Origin: Calonectria ilicicola
Lineage: Eukaryota > Ascomycota > Sordariomycetes > Hypocreales > Nectriaceae
Assembly (NCBI GenBank): GCA_020809705.1
Contig: CP085826.1
Location: 558,001 to 622,000, forward strand
Reading direction: 5' to 3'
DNA: 64,000 bases
Below the pieces are notes generated by a model, which was given only the letters and a program-made list of their open reading frames with translations, was not told the DNA's origin and did no database searches. Both the position numbers and the translations under genes were made by a program. Shown one piece after another: positions 12,127-24,305 of the stretch (position 1 is its first letter; each line of letters begins with the position of its first letter).

Positions 12127-12360
12127 TTACTTAAGGAGCCTGCATTCCCAAAGGATAAGATGGATCTTGGTTTCATCATCTATATCGTCTCTCCGATGTG
12201 CGCTTTTTGCTTGGTCTTGGAATGTTCGGAGATATCTCCAATCGGCTGGATTAAGCTGGATTCCATTGGCTTGGACCAATCGATCGATGTATCTGGCCGC
12301 GGATTCGCTTTCTGGAGGGTTGTTGCCAGCATAGATGATGCATTGTTTGTAGGCAGACAT
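12127..12360 (-). CDS. Small hypothetical protein, 77 aa
   Basis: Uninterrupted ATG-started frame starting AAGATGTCTGCC; the protein begins MSAYKQCIIYAGNN. Composition is balanced, with no low complexity, no signal peptide and no membrane segment; it contains RYIDRLVQANGIQLNPADWRY and a charged C-terminus. No family recognised. It ends 165 bp from the end of the convergent rhodopsin-like gene. It is taken as a possible real gene because its composition is protein-like, but the length is near the noise limit. Confidence 0.4.
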   Translation of the reverse strand: MSAYKQCIIYAGNNPPESESAARYIDRLVQANGIQLNPADWRYLRTFQDQAKSAHRRDDIDDETKIHLILWECRLLK

Positions 12361-12902
12361 CTTGGCTGTGTGTGTGTTTGAGGGTTTTTTTTGGTGTGTG
12401 TTTGAGAGAGGTTTGTTTGAGTAAAAGCTTTCCTTTTATTGTACGGGATTTCTTGCTATCAAGGTTTTCATCTTGTATTGCCTTTAGGCTTCACAGTTGG
12501 CACAAGGGCAATTGTACCAATCGATCTGAAAGTCTATCATGAGGCGTGCCTTTAGGTCCCGTGACCTTGTCGGCGTCTTCCTTTCCTAAGAGGAAGAAAA
12601 TAACTATATGAAAGACATAATGTTTTACTTACTTCTTTTTTGACCAAAAAAAAAAACAGAAAACGTAGGAAAAAGAGACCAAGATCAATAGATATCATCA
12701 GAAATACTATTATTATATCATAGAACAATCGATCTTTTAACTGGAAGGAATCAAAAAAGTGTCTTTGCATCATCGAGAAACTGTCTGCAGAGTTAGAGCT
12801 TGCCGCTCCATGCCTTGTCAGCCTCCCGCAGTCCCTTTACAACTTGCCAAAAGTCATCTTTAAAATGTATTATCATTAGTATTTTTTTTCTGTTCCATAA
12901 AT
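12361..12902. other. Intergenic region with simple-sequence runs
   Basis: No gene seen. TG/TTTG-rich sequence (12366-12425), an A10-11 tract near 12646 and T-rich runs near 12880 are present. Confidence 0.5.
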
Positions 12903-14825
12903 CTACGCTTGACTTAACCCCTTTTTCCCGTCACGGAAAATTTCATCCCACCAGGGCTCATTTGGGGCGCCACAAATCGCATTAAACTCGGCTTCCGGTA
13001 AGCGCTGAGTAGTCGAATCCTTCATCATTCGAGGTCTCCTCCCCAATTTCTCAGCATCAAGAGGTCGGTAGGTAATGAGACCGTCTTCTGTTTGCACTGT
13101 CGCCAGAATGCGGGGATCTCTCGGAACAAGGTGATGTTCGACCATCTGTCGTAAGTATTTGAAGAACCATGGGAGGTGCCACCATCCGTCGCGCCTTTCC
13201 TTTTGGCCATTGTGATGCAAGATAACGGGGACGGATTCGGTGAAGACGTCGGCGTATAGAGGCATCTCATTCCAGTCTGGGTTTTCGACAAAACCAGTCA
13301 GTGGATTTCGCGCAACCTTGATATCATCGGGAAGGCCCTGTAGTCGCACAGGAGAAATTCCCTGCTCTTCCGAGAACCTGTTGATTTCGGTTTGGTTGCT
13401 CAATTTAATGATTCTTCCATCATCTCCAGAATCATGAGTTTGTACATTAATGGCTTGGAAGTAGTCGAGACCGATGTGATACTCAAAATCCCGCTGCATC
13501 AGGGACATCGCGCTGCTTGGGGGGGCGTCTGTTTCTCTAAGCCACTGTCTCCAAACCTCCTGCTCACCAAACACTTGACCCGTGACGCCCTGTTCACTTC
13601 TCATAAAGGTGGTGCCCTTATTGATGCTTTCTATCATTTGTCCATGAGTGCGACGGAACCAGCGCCGGATATCACCCGCTTGGCCGATATATACACCTCC
13701 ATTGATGTACCGAGGGCGCAATAGATGCTTCTTAACATCCTGAGTCTTGTCTGTATCGGGACCATAAAGGTCTTTCCTGATGGGGCTATCAGGGAGGAAC
13801 GGACACTGAAGATCGGAGCCTATATATGGCCTCGGCCAACAGTTCTTCTCACTTCCTGCAATAATAGTTTGCTCCATTGGCATCGGCCATGGCCCACGCC
13901 ACTGCTCAAGCAACCTGGCATTGGCCTTCTCATTAATCTCGTGGTATCGCTTTAATAAAACCTCTGGGGTTAGCTGGAACCAGACATCATAACCATCGGC
14001 AATGATTACGATATCATCATTCTCCAGTTTCTCGCTAGGGTGCGCACCAGGGTGCAGCGCTGAATCCAGATAATTCAGGACAGCAGGAATCTTCATCATG
14101 TTTGCTCCGCTCTTCCACTGTGATATGGCTCGGTAGTCCATTCCCCAACCAATAATGATGGGAGCAGGGTAGCCAAGCGCTAGAGCGGTGAATATAGTCT
14201 TACACAGGTGTTGACTTGGTGACGTGGCGGGCAAAAGAATAACGAAACGCCGATCCTTCCTCACTGGTGGGGGTGGGACTTTGGGGACGGGCCATCCGTC
14301 AACATCCCAAACCTTGGGCGGCGGGATGTTTGGCATGGGTTCGCTTACAGGAGACTCTGAGCCTTCCAGAGCATCAGGCGTCTGGCTCATGAAATCGGTG
14401 GCGGCAGCGGTGGCGGCGGCGGAAGTTGGGGTGGGAAAGCTTTCAAATGTTGGAGCGTCATCCGGCACATAAGCGCTTTCAGCAACATCGGCGGTGTGCG
14501 AAACATGTGAGCTCTTAGACAGGCGGGAACTTTGAGATTCTTGAGGACTTCCAGACCCATTGGAGCTCTCTGATGCATAAGAACTTCCATGTGCGTGGGA
14601 GCTGACTGGAACGATGGAAAGATACTGGCCGGCCTAGTGGTAGGTTAGGTGCTGGCCTGCAGCATAGTTATGGCGACTGACCTCTGTAAATGAAAATAGG
14701 AAGACAACGCTGACCGAAACAGCGGCAATCAGGGTCAGCAGTTTGGACATGTTCCGAAGACCGGCAAAATTTGCAAGCCAAGACTTGCCCAGGGCCATGG
14801 GCCCATTGTCCCAGCGGCCAGACAT
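12903..14825 (-). CDS. Type II membrane glycosyltransferase (DxD, PLOD-GT-like fold)
   Basis: Exon 1 is 14682-14825 and exon 2 is 12903-14633, with a 48-nt intron (GTCAGT...CACTAG); 624 aa. A short cytoplasmic N-terminus is followed by a signal anchor (LLTLIAAVSVSVVFLFSF, about residues 29-46), then a Ser/Pro-rich stem to about residue 160. The catalytic domain contains FVILLPATSPS, DDIVIIADGYDVWF (the DGYD acts as a DxD-like nucleotide-sugar/metal site) and RYINGGVYIGQAGDIRRWF. These resemble the glucosyltransferase domain of procollagen lysyl hydroxylases and related fungal Golgi enzymes. The C-terminal region has VPVILHHNGQKERRDGWW. Predicted Golgi-luminal glycosyltransferase; donor and acceptor cannot be stated. 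Confidence 0.82.
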
Positions 14826-17800
14826 CCCAACGGTGATATTCGCGTTCTCTACAATCGCGTTGTGGGAGGACGCAAAGTTATTTCAAGGCGGAAGACCTGG
14901 AAACAAATATCGAATCACCCTGGCATTTTCTGGGGATGACAGTGCGACCCTCAGCTGCGGAAGTTGTGCCGATGACCAATACAAGGTCCATGTCACTCAA
15001 GAAAAAAGAAAACCACGTATCCACACCATGCCTAGGTTTTCTCAGCCTTTACTCTGTGCGGCATCAATACTACAGGGATTGTAGCCACTAGATCAGGGGT
15101 CACAAACATGGGTTTGTCAATTCCTGGCTTCTTGGCACTCATCAACGTGGCAGTTCTGCTTCGTCACCACTAAAGAGCTGCACCAAGTGAGGAGAGCAAG
15201 GTAGTAAACAGACCGCGACACCAGGCAGTGAGTCGAATTAGCAGATTCTTTTTCCTTGTGTCCTTTTTTCCATTCTTTTTTTTCGAGCGACCGTGTCAGC
15301 AGGGGTATCTACCCACATTCAGCTGCTGTGGATACTTTTGATCTGACTATTGAAAGCCACTGCCCCACGCAGCTCATCAAAGAAGCAAAAACACCCAATC
15401 CCATGAGCTTTAGAATATCTTGGCAGACCAATCAAGGGCACTCGCTGTGGTTATCTTTCAACTGGCGCTGCCAGTTTAGGGGGCCAGCATCGTTGCATGG
15501 ACAGGCAAATGGTGTTTGCGCATCTGTTCATTTTCATATCTTGCTAAGAAAACATGGTGGCTGTTTGAGTTGCCAGTAAACGCTTGCGCCATCAACTGAG
15601 AGACCTTGGTTCCACTAGTTGATCTAATCTACTAATATCTCAAGCATCAATACGCGCAAGCATCGCGTCTGCGCTCGTCAATCATCCACTCCTAGCAATT
15701 GTGGGCCGGGATGAGTTTGACACCAGCTAGAAAGCACCCGTTTACCCTAGATAGTATGAATGTCTATTTTAGTTTTGCACTATCTACTATGGATCTTCTT
15801 TATTCCTTTTTTTTAGTCTTATGCTACACGGCTACTGATTTAGATCACTTGATTAGAGAATTGGAGAGCTTTAAATGTTTTACAAGTTTCGAGGTCTACA
15901 ACCAACATTTCACACACCTTTCCAATTGTCTTAGCCTGCACCGATCAACTAACTCTCAACATCGGCACGGTAGCTGTCCGTTGGCCAGCCTCGTCTCCAG
16001 CGGTGACCAGTGTCAATGCAACCCCAAACAGCAACCGGTTAACTTGAACAGCATCCATAACCATCCGAAATCTGAAATCAGTTCAGTCCGCTCTAGCATT
16101 TGATGGAGAAGATGGATCGTATCCAGTTGGAGAGAGTACTTGGCAATACCCCTTGAAAACTGATAAGCGACAAGCCTCTATTGTAGTATTGTCTAGCATA
16201 GACGTGCATAGAAAAGGCTGCGTGGTGAGTTTGATCTAAAAGCCGTCTACTAGACAGTTGGGTTACTGAGTGGGACCTGGAGGTCAAGTCTTCCACGCGA
16301 CACCAAGCAAAAAAGACGAGCATTTCCTCTCAAAATATCGATGAGTAAAGCCATAACGAATTCTACACTTAATTCAATCCAGGTAAATACCAGTGCTTGC
16401 TACAAACTTCACATATGACATAACATATGCCAACAGCCAATGCCACACTCAGGGTCTCATCTGCTACTACAATATCCGGGACCAAGACATCTGCTACTAC
16501 AAACGGCTGGAAAGAGGGCAGAGACTATGGATCATCCTTGTGTAGCAGCAAACAGAAGGCATCTTGCTTGGAGCTGGGGCTTATTCGTCACAGCGACGTC
16601 TTCCCTTGCGTGTCAGTAAGGATCCGCAGTCTGGGAGACAAGTGTCCTTTCAACCATGCATAAAAGCCACAAGTATGATGAATTACTCAGTTTCGATTGT
16701 CAAATCATGTCTGCAGAGAAGAGTGACACCTATCAATATCTCTTGCTGAGCCTAATACATATATCCATTCCCACTTTTCCCACGACTACCTTGGTGACGA
16801 CTACCAGTGTGAAATCTACAAAAATCAGATCAACAGTGTCCATCATATTTCTTGACAGGGAAGTAAACTTGGGCTGCACTAGGGAGGAAGATCTTCCAGG
16901 CCACGCCAACATCAACGAAACCGCTGTCATCGACTAGTCTGAATGGCTCTGCACTAACGTTATTGAGGATAAGATGTTAGGTCCTGGTGATAGCATGGAG
17001 CCACATGTCTCAAAATCTGAGAATGGGTTAATTTTGAGTTCTCGATTAAGCAGATTGATGGATGCAAGACCTCTGTGTACAAGAACGGAACATACATCTA
17101 AGGGGAACCGGCACTAACGCGGCCTGCAAAGCCACCTGATGGAAAGCTTATTAAGCTTCACGGAGCTTTTAAAATATATTTTCTCGCGTAGAGTTTATCA
17201 AATACTGTGTTCTGACTCTTTCTAGTAGGTACTGGAAATCATGGAGTAGGAGGAAGAATAAATGTAGAATGTTTAAGATTGACATTGAGGGCTATCTCAG
17301 GGATCTCCAGGTGATATAATTGGGCGGAACTTTCCAGGGATTGATCTAAAGCATATCGTCATCACCTGACTGGTGGTCGATGTGGGTTAATGCTCAATCA
17401 AGGAGCTTGCGTCTGGTCGCTGGGGAGGACTCAGTTAGCGTCTAAAACTGGCCAACCTTTTCACCTTGTTCATAGTTGTTGTTGAATGTTAAAATTTGGC
17501 TTGCTTATTTACAGTTTCACGCCTTACAGTACACCATGCAGCGGTCATCACAGCAAGGAACCATAGTTTTCATATTATCATCTCCATCTCATTTAGCAGG
17601 TATGACTTTTCTCAAGTGGTGGTTACTAAGGTCTGAACAGCCTTGGTACCAAACGCGGTGGGACAAACACGTTCATGTTTGCTTGTTGAATTAACTTCAC
17701 ACCATCTACGCCACTCTATTCTTCACTCCACTAACTTATCGATAGCCGATGTCTAACTGTCTCACGCTAGACTAACATAGGTATAGCATTAAGTAAGTAG

Positions 17801-17995
17801 CTGGTTTATATTGCGTGGCTGATTATAGCGAGACATTGATCGCCACTGGACCGCGCTAGTGGGCAGAGATTCAGGGGGTTGCCAGGCACTTGTGGAATGA
17901 AAAGCATATTACCTCTTGATCAACCCAATTCTCGGCGTCATTCCAGAACTTACTTTCGACTTCTCCTGCTTGAATCCTCCAATCTCCATTTCATC
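14826..17995. other. Gene-poor region of 3.2 kb
   Basis: No intact gene. Several open frames of 60-130 codons lack motifs. A probable decayed exon group lies at 16750-17126 (separate entry). The remainder shows nothing I can assign. Confidence 0.45.
16750..17126 (+). pseudogene. Relic of a cysteine-containing secreted protein domain
   Basis: Reading along the plus strand gives Thr-rich sequence (TTTLVTTTSVKST), then NLGCTREEDLPGHANINETAVID, an in-frame TAG at 16935-16937, WLCTNVIEDKMLGPGDSMEP in the same frame, and, after a one-base shift near 17035, VNFEFSIKQIDGCKTSVYKN and a stop. The order C...PGHANI...C...GD...FxFSI...DGC resembles the Cys-rich C-terminal domain of fungal secreted chitinase-like proteins (from memory, weak). 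The stop and frame change suggest decay, though unrecognised introns are possible. Confidence 0.25.
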
Positions 17996-18631
17996 ATGCC
18001 TTCTACCAAGAGCCTCGCTATTGCCATGACGGCAATAGCGGTCTCGCAAGTGAACGCCTCCCGCTGTAATCTGGGCTCTTCGTCAGCTTTCGCCATTACA
18101 AGTACGACTTCAGCCACGACTACCTTGAAGATAACGGAATCTACCACAATCGAGCCCACTACAACCTCAGAAGCAACACCAACGGCTACTCCGACTTGCA
18201 ACGGATACGAAATTGTGGATGAACCACCCGAAAACTCGTTCTGCGGCAGGCAAGGCGATTCACCAGACGGCGAAGATCTTGATGCCGTAGATGTGACGTC
18301 CCTCGACGATTGTGTAAATATCTGCGAAAGCAACCCGGATTGCATTGCTTTAGGATATACAGAGGCTGAGACGGAGAACATTTGCCATCTTCGGAGTTCG
18401 CTATCGATTCGACGAGGGGGTGGCGCGCAGTATTACGATATCAGATGCTTCGTTTGTCGATCAGAAGGAAGAGGAGGCATTTCGACACCTGCACCGGCAC
18501 CTGCCCGCGCCAGGGCCAGGTCACCAGTAAATGAAGAACACTCGAACAAACATCACGGACGGGGAACCAGCAACCGCGGAGGTCGGGGAGGGCATAGGGG
18601 TGGGAAGGGAGGCCGAGGAGGATATTATTAA
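17996..18631 (+). CDS. Secreted apple/PAN-like protein with RGG-rich tail
   Basis: Single exon, 211 aa; the start is placed at the ATG before the signal peptide (SLAIAMTAIAVSQVNASR, cleavage near residue 22) rather than the longer upstream frame. A Thr/Ser linker (about 30-65) is followed by a Cys-rich domain: CNGYEIV...NSFCGRQ...LDDCVNICESNPDCIALGYTE...ENICHL...GGAQYYDIRCFVC. The pattern DDCvxxC...DCxAxxY...C.L...YYD..CF is that of PAN/apple-like carbohydrate- or protein-binding modules in fungal secretomes. The last 50 residues are Arg/Gly-rich with RGG repeats (NRGGRGGHRGG). Predicted cell-wall or extracellular protein of unknown ligand. Convergent with the alginate-lyase gene, 164 bp apart. 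Confidence 0.78.
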   Translation: MPSTKSLAIAMTAIAVSQVNASRCNLGSSSAFAITSTTSATTTLKITESTTIEPTTTSEATPTATPTCNGYEIVDEPPENSFCGRQGDSPDGEDLDAVDVTSLDDCVNICESNPDCIALGYTEAETENICHLRSSLSIRRGGGAQYYDIRCFVCRSEGRGGISTPAPAPARARARSPVNEEHSNKHHGRGTSNRGGRGGHRGGKGGRGGYY

Positions 18632-18795
18632 ACCCAACTGATCATTCGATCAGGTTGGCATAATATTCGGCTGCGGCTAACAAAAGTCGCACCGAGAAAA
18701 AGTTGTTGCTCTGTGCTATGTGTATAGAAGCGCGTTGAATGTTACTGAGATTTCTAGTGGGCCTGAATGAATAGACCATGCCATCTCCTCTAGCC

Positions 18796-20366
18796 CTATT
18801 TTCTCATTTTATGAAGACTGCAACCTTTCCCTTTCTTGCCATGGTTTGCACTACCTTGGCCTTTCGGGCGAGACCCTGGAGTAGACTGAGCCGAAGCTAC
18901 CAATTGGATCGACGTGGACGTGGGTGTATTGCTAGCAAGCGATGCCGAGGCGGTACTAAACAGGGTACTGGATGAAAGCGAACCAAATTCTGTTGAGGTG
19001 GGAACGAGGGTTGCTTGGCTTTTGGTGGTAAGAATGGTACCCGCAATAGATTTCACAGTCTCGGCGGCTTCAACGGTGGAACTGGTGCTGGTCGGAAGCA
19101 TGGCGGTAGAAGAAGTAGACGCAAGATCGGATTCGTCAAGATGGTATAACAAAGAGCCCCATCCTAATCCATCATAGTGACCAGAGCCTTCGCCCATAGA
19201 TCCAGCCCCACCTTCAAAACCACCGAAATATTCCAAGGTATTGTTCAAGTACGCGGTGGTCCATGGCGCATCAAGTCCCTTGATTTGAACGTAGTGTGCA
19301 TAGAGCAGTTCCCAGTTGGGTCGAATAGCACCTCGAGATGCTGAACTGATATTGGTATAACTTACAATACCGTTGGTGTATGGTTCGAATGGTACATCGT
19401 TGCCAAGATTGTACCTTGCAAAATACTCTGCACTGTAGACACTCATGTCAGAAAATGGTGGGTCTTGGGGAAGTTCTCCATATATCCAATGACGTACCCA
19501 AGGAGAATGCGACTATTGTTGTAAGCAAATAGATCCACGCCTTGATTCCAAGCTTGCTGTCCAATCGCTGCCAGCAGCTGAAAATCAAGGGCAGAATGGC
19601 CTTGGTCACGGCCAGACTCCTGGCCCTGCCCCAATGGTTTGCCGGTATCTGGCTCCTCGACAATATAGCTAATGGCATGGTTAATATTTCCGTTTCCGAC
19701 TCCGTTTTTGAAGTAGTCGACAGTAAAGTCCCACGTGGTTTTATTTTCCGTCAGGACACCGATAGCTTGAGCAGATGCAAGGTTGCAAAGCTCCCAGTTG
19801 GCAAAAAAGTGCAATACGTTATGCTCTGACGGAAGCTCATGATTTAGGAATGCCAGATTCATGGGGAGAAAAATATCGGTCATCATCTTTTGAACAAGAC
19901 TGAACCCGCTCTCGACAAATGGAGCATAGTCACGCAACAACTCGGCAGCGTTAGCCAACTCGTATCCCTGAAGACCGGCAGTGAGATAATCATCGTCACC
20001 TCCACCAGAAAGTGATTTCAATTTCTCCGACCAATCGACTAGAATTTTAGCAGAAGCTTCTGCGTATTGGTCCTGGCCTGAAATCTTCCAGCGAAGAGCA
20101 AGGTTAAAGGCGGCAGCGGCATCGTGCCAAAGCAACTGGCCGTTAGTGCTGCGTGAAATTGTGCTCACAGCGTTGCTGGCGTAAGAAGTATTGGAGAACT
20201 CAAGACTGGTTAATTTCTCCCAAGAACCAAGCCATGGCTGCTGCTCAGCCTTGATCTTGCTCTGGGCACGAGAGACATCTGCGTTGGTAACCAGAAGACC
20301 AGGATGAGTGAATCCAAGGGCCAAAGGTAGAAATGAACAGAATAACAATAATACACGGCCAGCCAT
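18796..20366 (-). CDS. Secreted alginate-lyase-family enzyme with Ser/Thr-rich tail
   Basis: Exon 1 is 19498-20366 and exon 2 is 18796-19432, with a 65-nt intron (GTACGT...CTACAG); 501 aa. Splicing gives RILLGAEYFARYNLGNDVPF, so the two overlapping frames are exons and not a frameshift. Signal peptide at residues 1-18. The alpha/alpha-toroid alginate_lyase domain (about 20-375) shows NGQLLWHDAAAAFNLALRW, EHNVLHFFANWELCNLAS and QESGRDQGHSALDFQ, the last being the family signature. The C-terminal 130 residues form a Ser/Thr-rich linker ending in a basic KKGKGCSLHK tail with no clear GPI signal. Probably cleaves uronate-containing polysaccharide outside the cell; the substrate may not be alginate. 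A TATA-like stretch lies about 120 bp upstream. Confidence 0.9.
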
Positions 20367-22777
20367 GTTTTTGAAGTAACGAGCGAATCAGTAAAAATGA
20401 GCGACAAAAATCAATCGGCAAAAACGAATGACATGGAAACAAAAGTGAGCAAATCAGGATTGATGAGGCCGTTCTGAACTCGCGATATATTTATCTATTG
20501 TAGACCAGTGAGATGTTTCCGGGCTCCGCGGGACCAATGCTCGCTCTGATTCGCCGTGTTCCTAGCCGAAGGGGCGAATTAAGGGCGCTAAGTGAATGCT
20601 GAAACCTCGCCAATTCATCCACTTATCCTGACAGCGACTGGGTTCGGGCGGCAGCACACAATACACCCTGGTCTCAAAACAGCGCATGTCAGGGGCGACA
20701 TGGGTGGGATTACGGTACCGAAGTAAATTAAGGACATTGAAATGCGCATTTTCTATCCCATGGCACAGTAGGTTGGATAGTTTAGATATGGCCGCTAATC
20801 TTCATGTCGCGCCATTCATGCCTTGGACTATCTGCCAACACTCGAAAATAGGGTCTCGAACGCTGGAAGTGGCAGGGTTTACGTCACTCCTTGAAGTTTA
20901 AAGCAACTAGTCGGTCCGGAGCCATAAACGAACCGCCATAAACGAACCACTTACTGGCACATGCACCCGTGACGACAAAATATTGCCGTTGTAAATAAGC
21001 AAAACAACAAATACCACAATGGGGTAAGCAATTCCCAACGAGCAAAATGTGTATCTAAGAGTAAGGGGGCCTGGAGGTATGAAAAGCGCTTCGGATAGGG
21101 TGAAATAATACCAAAGCACTGCCATTAGAAGGACTTAGAACCGGATAATACATATCAATTGCTAATACAATTAGAAGGAATGCAAGTAGCAAAAGGGGCC
21201 CAGGAGCTACCGAGGTTGACGAAGGTTGTGGCTTTGCCCGACTATTCGGAGCAAAGTTCAGTAGCCTAGCTAAGGTACGCAGTAGCGTGATAACGTCATT
21301 GCTACACACACTTGCAGATGCTGAATAATACAGTGCTAATCCAGTCATCCACGACCCTTAATTTACCGGCAATGAGACTATTTGACTCATCTTATCGCTC
21401 ATATCTAATGAGTCTTGAGATGTGGGATGTCAGGAATGTACCCAGCAAGAATAAGTTGTCCATCTCGCAAGTGGTGAAGGTATTTGATCGGAAGTAGGAA
21501 CACAGAGCCCCATAGTCCAGATTTTTACCGTTTTGGACAAGATTTCCGCCGGCAAAGATATTTTTGGAACAATGACAGTGGACCGTTGACCGGGCCTCAC
21601 ACTAATGAACTGAACTTGACTGATAATTTCCGATTCTTTCGTCTGTGATGTGAAAATCACAAATAACTGTTATACGGTTGCGTAAAGCCTCGTTCCTCTT
21701 ACGTTGGGTTTTGGGGTCTGACATTGATAAATGATGATACTAGATCGAACTCACATTGTCAAACCCAGCATCGTGACTAAAAAGTAGACCATATGATTTA
21801 CTTCCCAGATGCCCAAGAAGATGTTGCTTGCCATCGCTGTTGGAAATTTACCACGCCGCAACACTTGGCTGCAGCGTATAGTAAATATCAACAGTCAGCC
21901 ATGCATTGGCGAGGAATCAGGTCAACAAGAGACCTCGGTAGTCAGTAAAATATTGTTATAGTTGTGGCGTGTAAGAAGACAAAGTCATCGGTGATAGAGG
22001 CAATATCTTTTGACTTCCATTGGTGAGAGGATCCTGTTTTGGCTCTTTGAGTCCGCGTCGCCCGTTGTTATGGTGCCTGAATTGCCCGTGCGGTAGTGCC
22101 CGCCGGGCGGCTTCTACTCACTTGAGAATTGCTTCAACAGCTGACATCAAGACCACTGGTCTTTAAACCCTCAATGAAATGGGTCTTTTTTGCCTCCACA
22201 TCCCTTTCCGAACTGAATCCTTAATGCATTCGTTGGGACCCGAGACATTGCAACAAAACGCAGCAACACTCATACGAGTGCGCGGAGCTATTCCGTGTCG
22301 GTACATGCACAATATAAAGAAGTGCGGGGGAAATCAAGCCAATATTCAAGTTTATCAAACACCCCTGTTCTAAATTCGCGACAGAGGTGCAGGGCTGAAT
22401 CCTCAAGATGTTGTGTTGGCCAATTGCAGGTCATGCGGTCCCCTAATCTGGGGATAGCTCCGGCATCTCTTGCCGAGAACCTGCGTGTTTATCAGCCTAA
22501 CAGCGAAGCCGAGGGCGTCTACAGACCAAACTGCGCTAGTGGCTTCGCGATGGAGTCGGCTAGGCACAAAGTTGCCGTAGCTGGCTTTTCAGCTGAGCAA
22601 AATAAAACGAGCTGAAATGGGGTTGCTCTGGTTGTACTGTATTTGACTGAGGTCCAGCTCCCAAGCATTTTAGACTAAGGCGATGCTTGGCATCAACACT
22701 ATTATTTCGACGCGGTCAGGTACGACGAGACAAAAAACAAGCAAAAATTCACAAATTTGGTATCGCGTGCCCTCAAT
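20367..22777. other. Gene-poor region of 2.4 kb
   Basis: Contains the promoter of the alginate-lyase gene at its left end. Two overlapping minus-strand hydrophobic frames (20907-21125 and 21055-21348) could be remnants of a membrane protein, but no start, splice junction or family could be established. Otherwise nothing seen. Confidence 0.4.
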
Positions 22778-23840
22778 ATGAAGCTTCAAGCCATTGCTGT
22801 GCTTGGCATGGGCACAGCTCTTGTGGAGTCGCTAATAACGTTGCCAAGCTGCGCCGTAAGTCCACTCACGACGCGTCGATCTCATCCCTAAGACGATCCC
22901 CACCACTCACATCTTGCCTCTCCAGAGTATGTGTACCGGCGAGTACATCACCGGCCCGACCACCAGTACCGAATGCAACCAATTTGATTATCAATGCCAA
23001 TGTACAAACACGGTCGCGCTCAACGTTAGATACTGCTGCTTGACCGAACACTGCTCCAACGCGGACCTACAACTGAGTTGGGAATATGTACGGGAGGTAT
23101 GCAGTAGCTTGAGCTACCAGGTACCCTCAGGGGTAACTTGCTCAAGCGCAACATCCTCATCTGGCTCTAGCAACTCGGCGCAGACATCAGAAGCAACGAG
23201 TAGCGGATCATCGAGCAGCGGATCATCGACCGACGGATCGAGTGGAGACAGCAGTAATGGAAGTGATAGTAGCAGCAGCGGAAGCGGTGGCAGCAGCAGC
23301 AGCAGCAGCAGTATCCATCGCAAGAAGAAGACTACATTAGGGACAGGATTGGGAGTCGGTCTAGGTGTGGGAGTGCCATTGATTGCTGCCGCTGCCGCAT
23401 TGTTGGCGTTCCTCCGACGGAGGAAGAATAAGGCATCAACGCCTGCTGATGCTGCAACTCAACAGCCGCCAGTCTCTCAGCCTCCAGTAACAGGTTATCA
23501 GGCTCCTCCACCGCAGGGTTACCCTCCTCCGAACTTCCCAGTCCAGTATCAACAAGGCTATCCTCCGCAAGGATATCCTCCTCAAGGATATCCGCCCCAG
23601 GCATACCCTGCGGTAGTAGCTGATCCGTACAAAGTTATCGAGCCAAGCGTATCTCCGGTTTCAAACACGAATACAAACTCAAACACCGTGCCGAGTTCAC
23701 GCGAGATGTCAGCAGTTTATTCTGAGATGTCGCCACAAAACCCGACCCACAGCCAGCTAGCCAACCCTCCAGCGCCTCCGACACAGAACCACAATGAACT
23801 TCCCCTCAATAATCCACCTGTACATACAGAGTTGCCTTGA
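22778..23840 (+). CDS. CFEM-like single-pass membrane protein with proline-rich tail
   Basis: Exon 1 is 22778-22855 and exon 2 is 22926-23840; 330 aa. The 70-nt intron separates a signal peptide (MKLQAIAVLGMGTALVE) and LPSCA from the rest. The ectodomain has eight cysteines in a CFEM-like order: LPSCA, SMC, TECNQFDYQCQC, YCC, EHC, EVC. A Ser/Gly-rich spacer of about 70 residues follows, then a helix (GTGLGVGLGVGVPLIAAAAALLAFL) flanked by RRRKNK, and a cytoplasmic tail with tandem GYPPQ repeats. CFEM proteins bind haem/iron or act in wall sensing; the spacing here is divergent, so function is inferred only. A stalk-TM-tail layout suggests a cell-surface sensor or anchor. Confidence 0.8.
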
Positions 23841-24234
23841 TGAGGTTACGGAATTCGATTTCATAGGATCTCTCTCTATATGAACTAACGTATAATATAA
23901 TGACTTAGTCTTAAATATACCCGATTTAATTAGCTACGGATTATAATTAGCAATAGAAGTGAATGAGAATGGATCATTCCAAACTCTTGATATGAATTTT
24001 AATACTATTTGTCGCAAACTTAGCTGTATCCGCCATCATTGTGGCTTTGGAGCTCCCTCTTGGTCAAGCCCCCGGTTTACCAAAATAAAACTATTGTCCT
24101 CCTGCGATTATCGAGGATGTCGATTTTTGCCCGTTGCTATGTAGGGTAGTTGGAGATCCACACAGACTTCCTTGGACTTGGTCAAAACACCACCAAGAAA
24201 AAAAAAATTCCACCATGGCAAAAAATGAAAGCTA
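23841..24234. other. Intergenic region
   Basis: A/T-rich 3' flank of the CFEM-like gene and 5'/3' flank of the tRNA. No gene seen. Confidence 0.5.
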
Positions 24235-24305
24235 GGTCACGGTGGGGGTCGAACCCACAATCTCCTGATTCGTAGTCAGACGCCTTGCCATTGGGCCACG
24301 CGACC
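24235..24305 (-). tRNA. tRNA-Arg (anticodon ACG)
   Basis: 71 nt, intronless. On the minus strand GGTCGCG pairs with CGTGACC (acceptor stem, one G-U); the D arm is GCC/GGC; the anticodon stem TCTGA/TCAGG encloses CTACGAA with anticodon ACG; the T arm is GTGGG/CCCAC around TTCGACC. ACG is read as ICG after deamination and decodes CGN Arg codons. There is no CCA in the gene, as in eukaryotes. Confidence 0.95.

Noticed and set aside
12366..12425. TGTGTGTTTGAG repeats as a possible regulatory tandem array
   Set aside because: Short and irregular simple sequence with no periodic unit beyond a few copies.
19433..19497. Apparent frameshift in the alginate-lyase gene (two overlapping frames, 19443-20366 and 18796-19446)
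   Set aside because: A GTACGT...CTACAG intron of 65 nt joins them as RILLGAEYFARYN, the conserved family sequence, so the gene is intact.
20907..21348. Hydrophobic minus-strand frames as a membrane protein gene
   Set aside because: The frames overlap the same bases, have no ATG-to-splice solution and no family signature; mentioned only in the intergenic entry.
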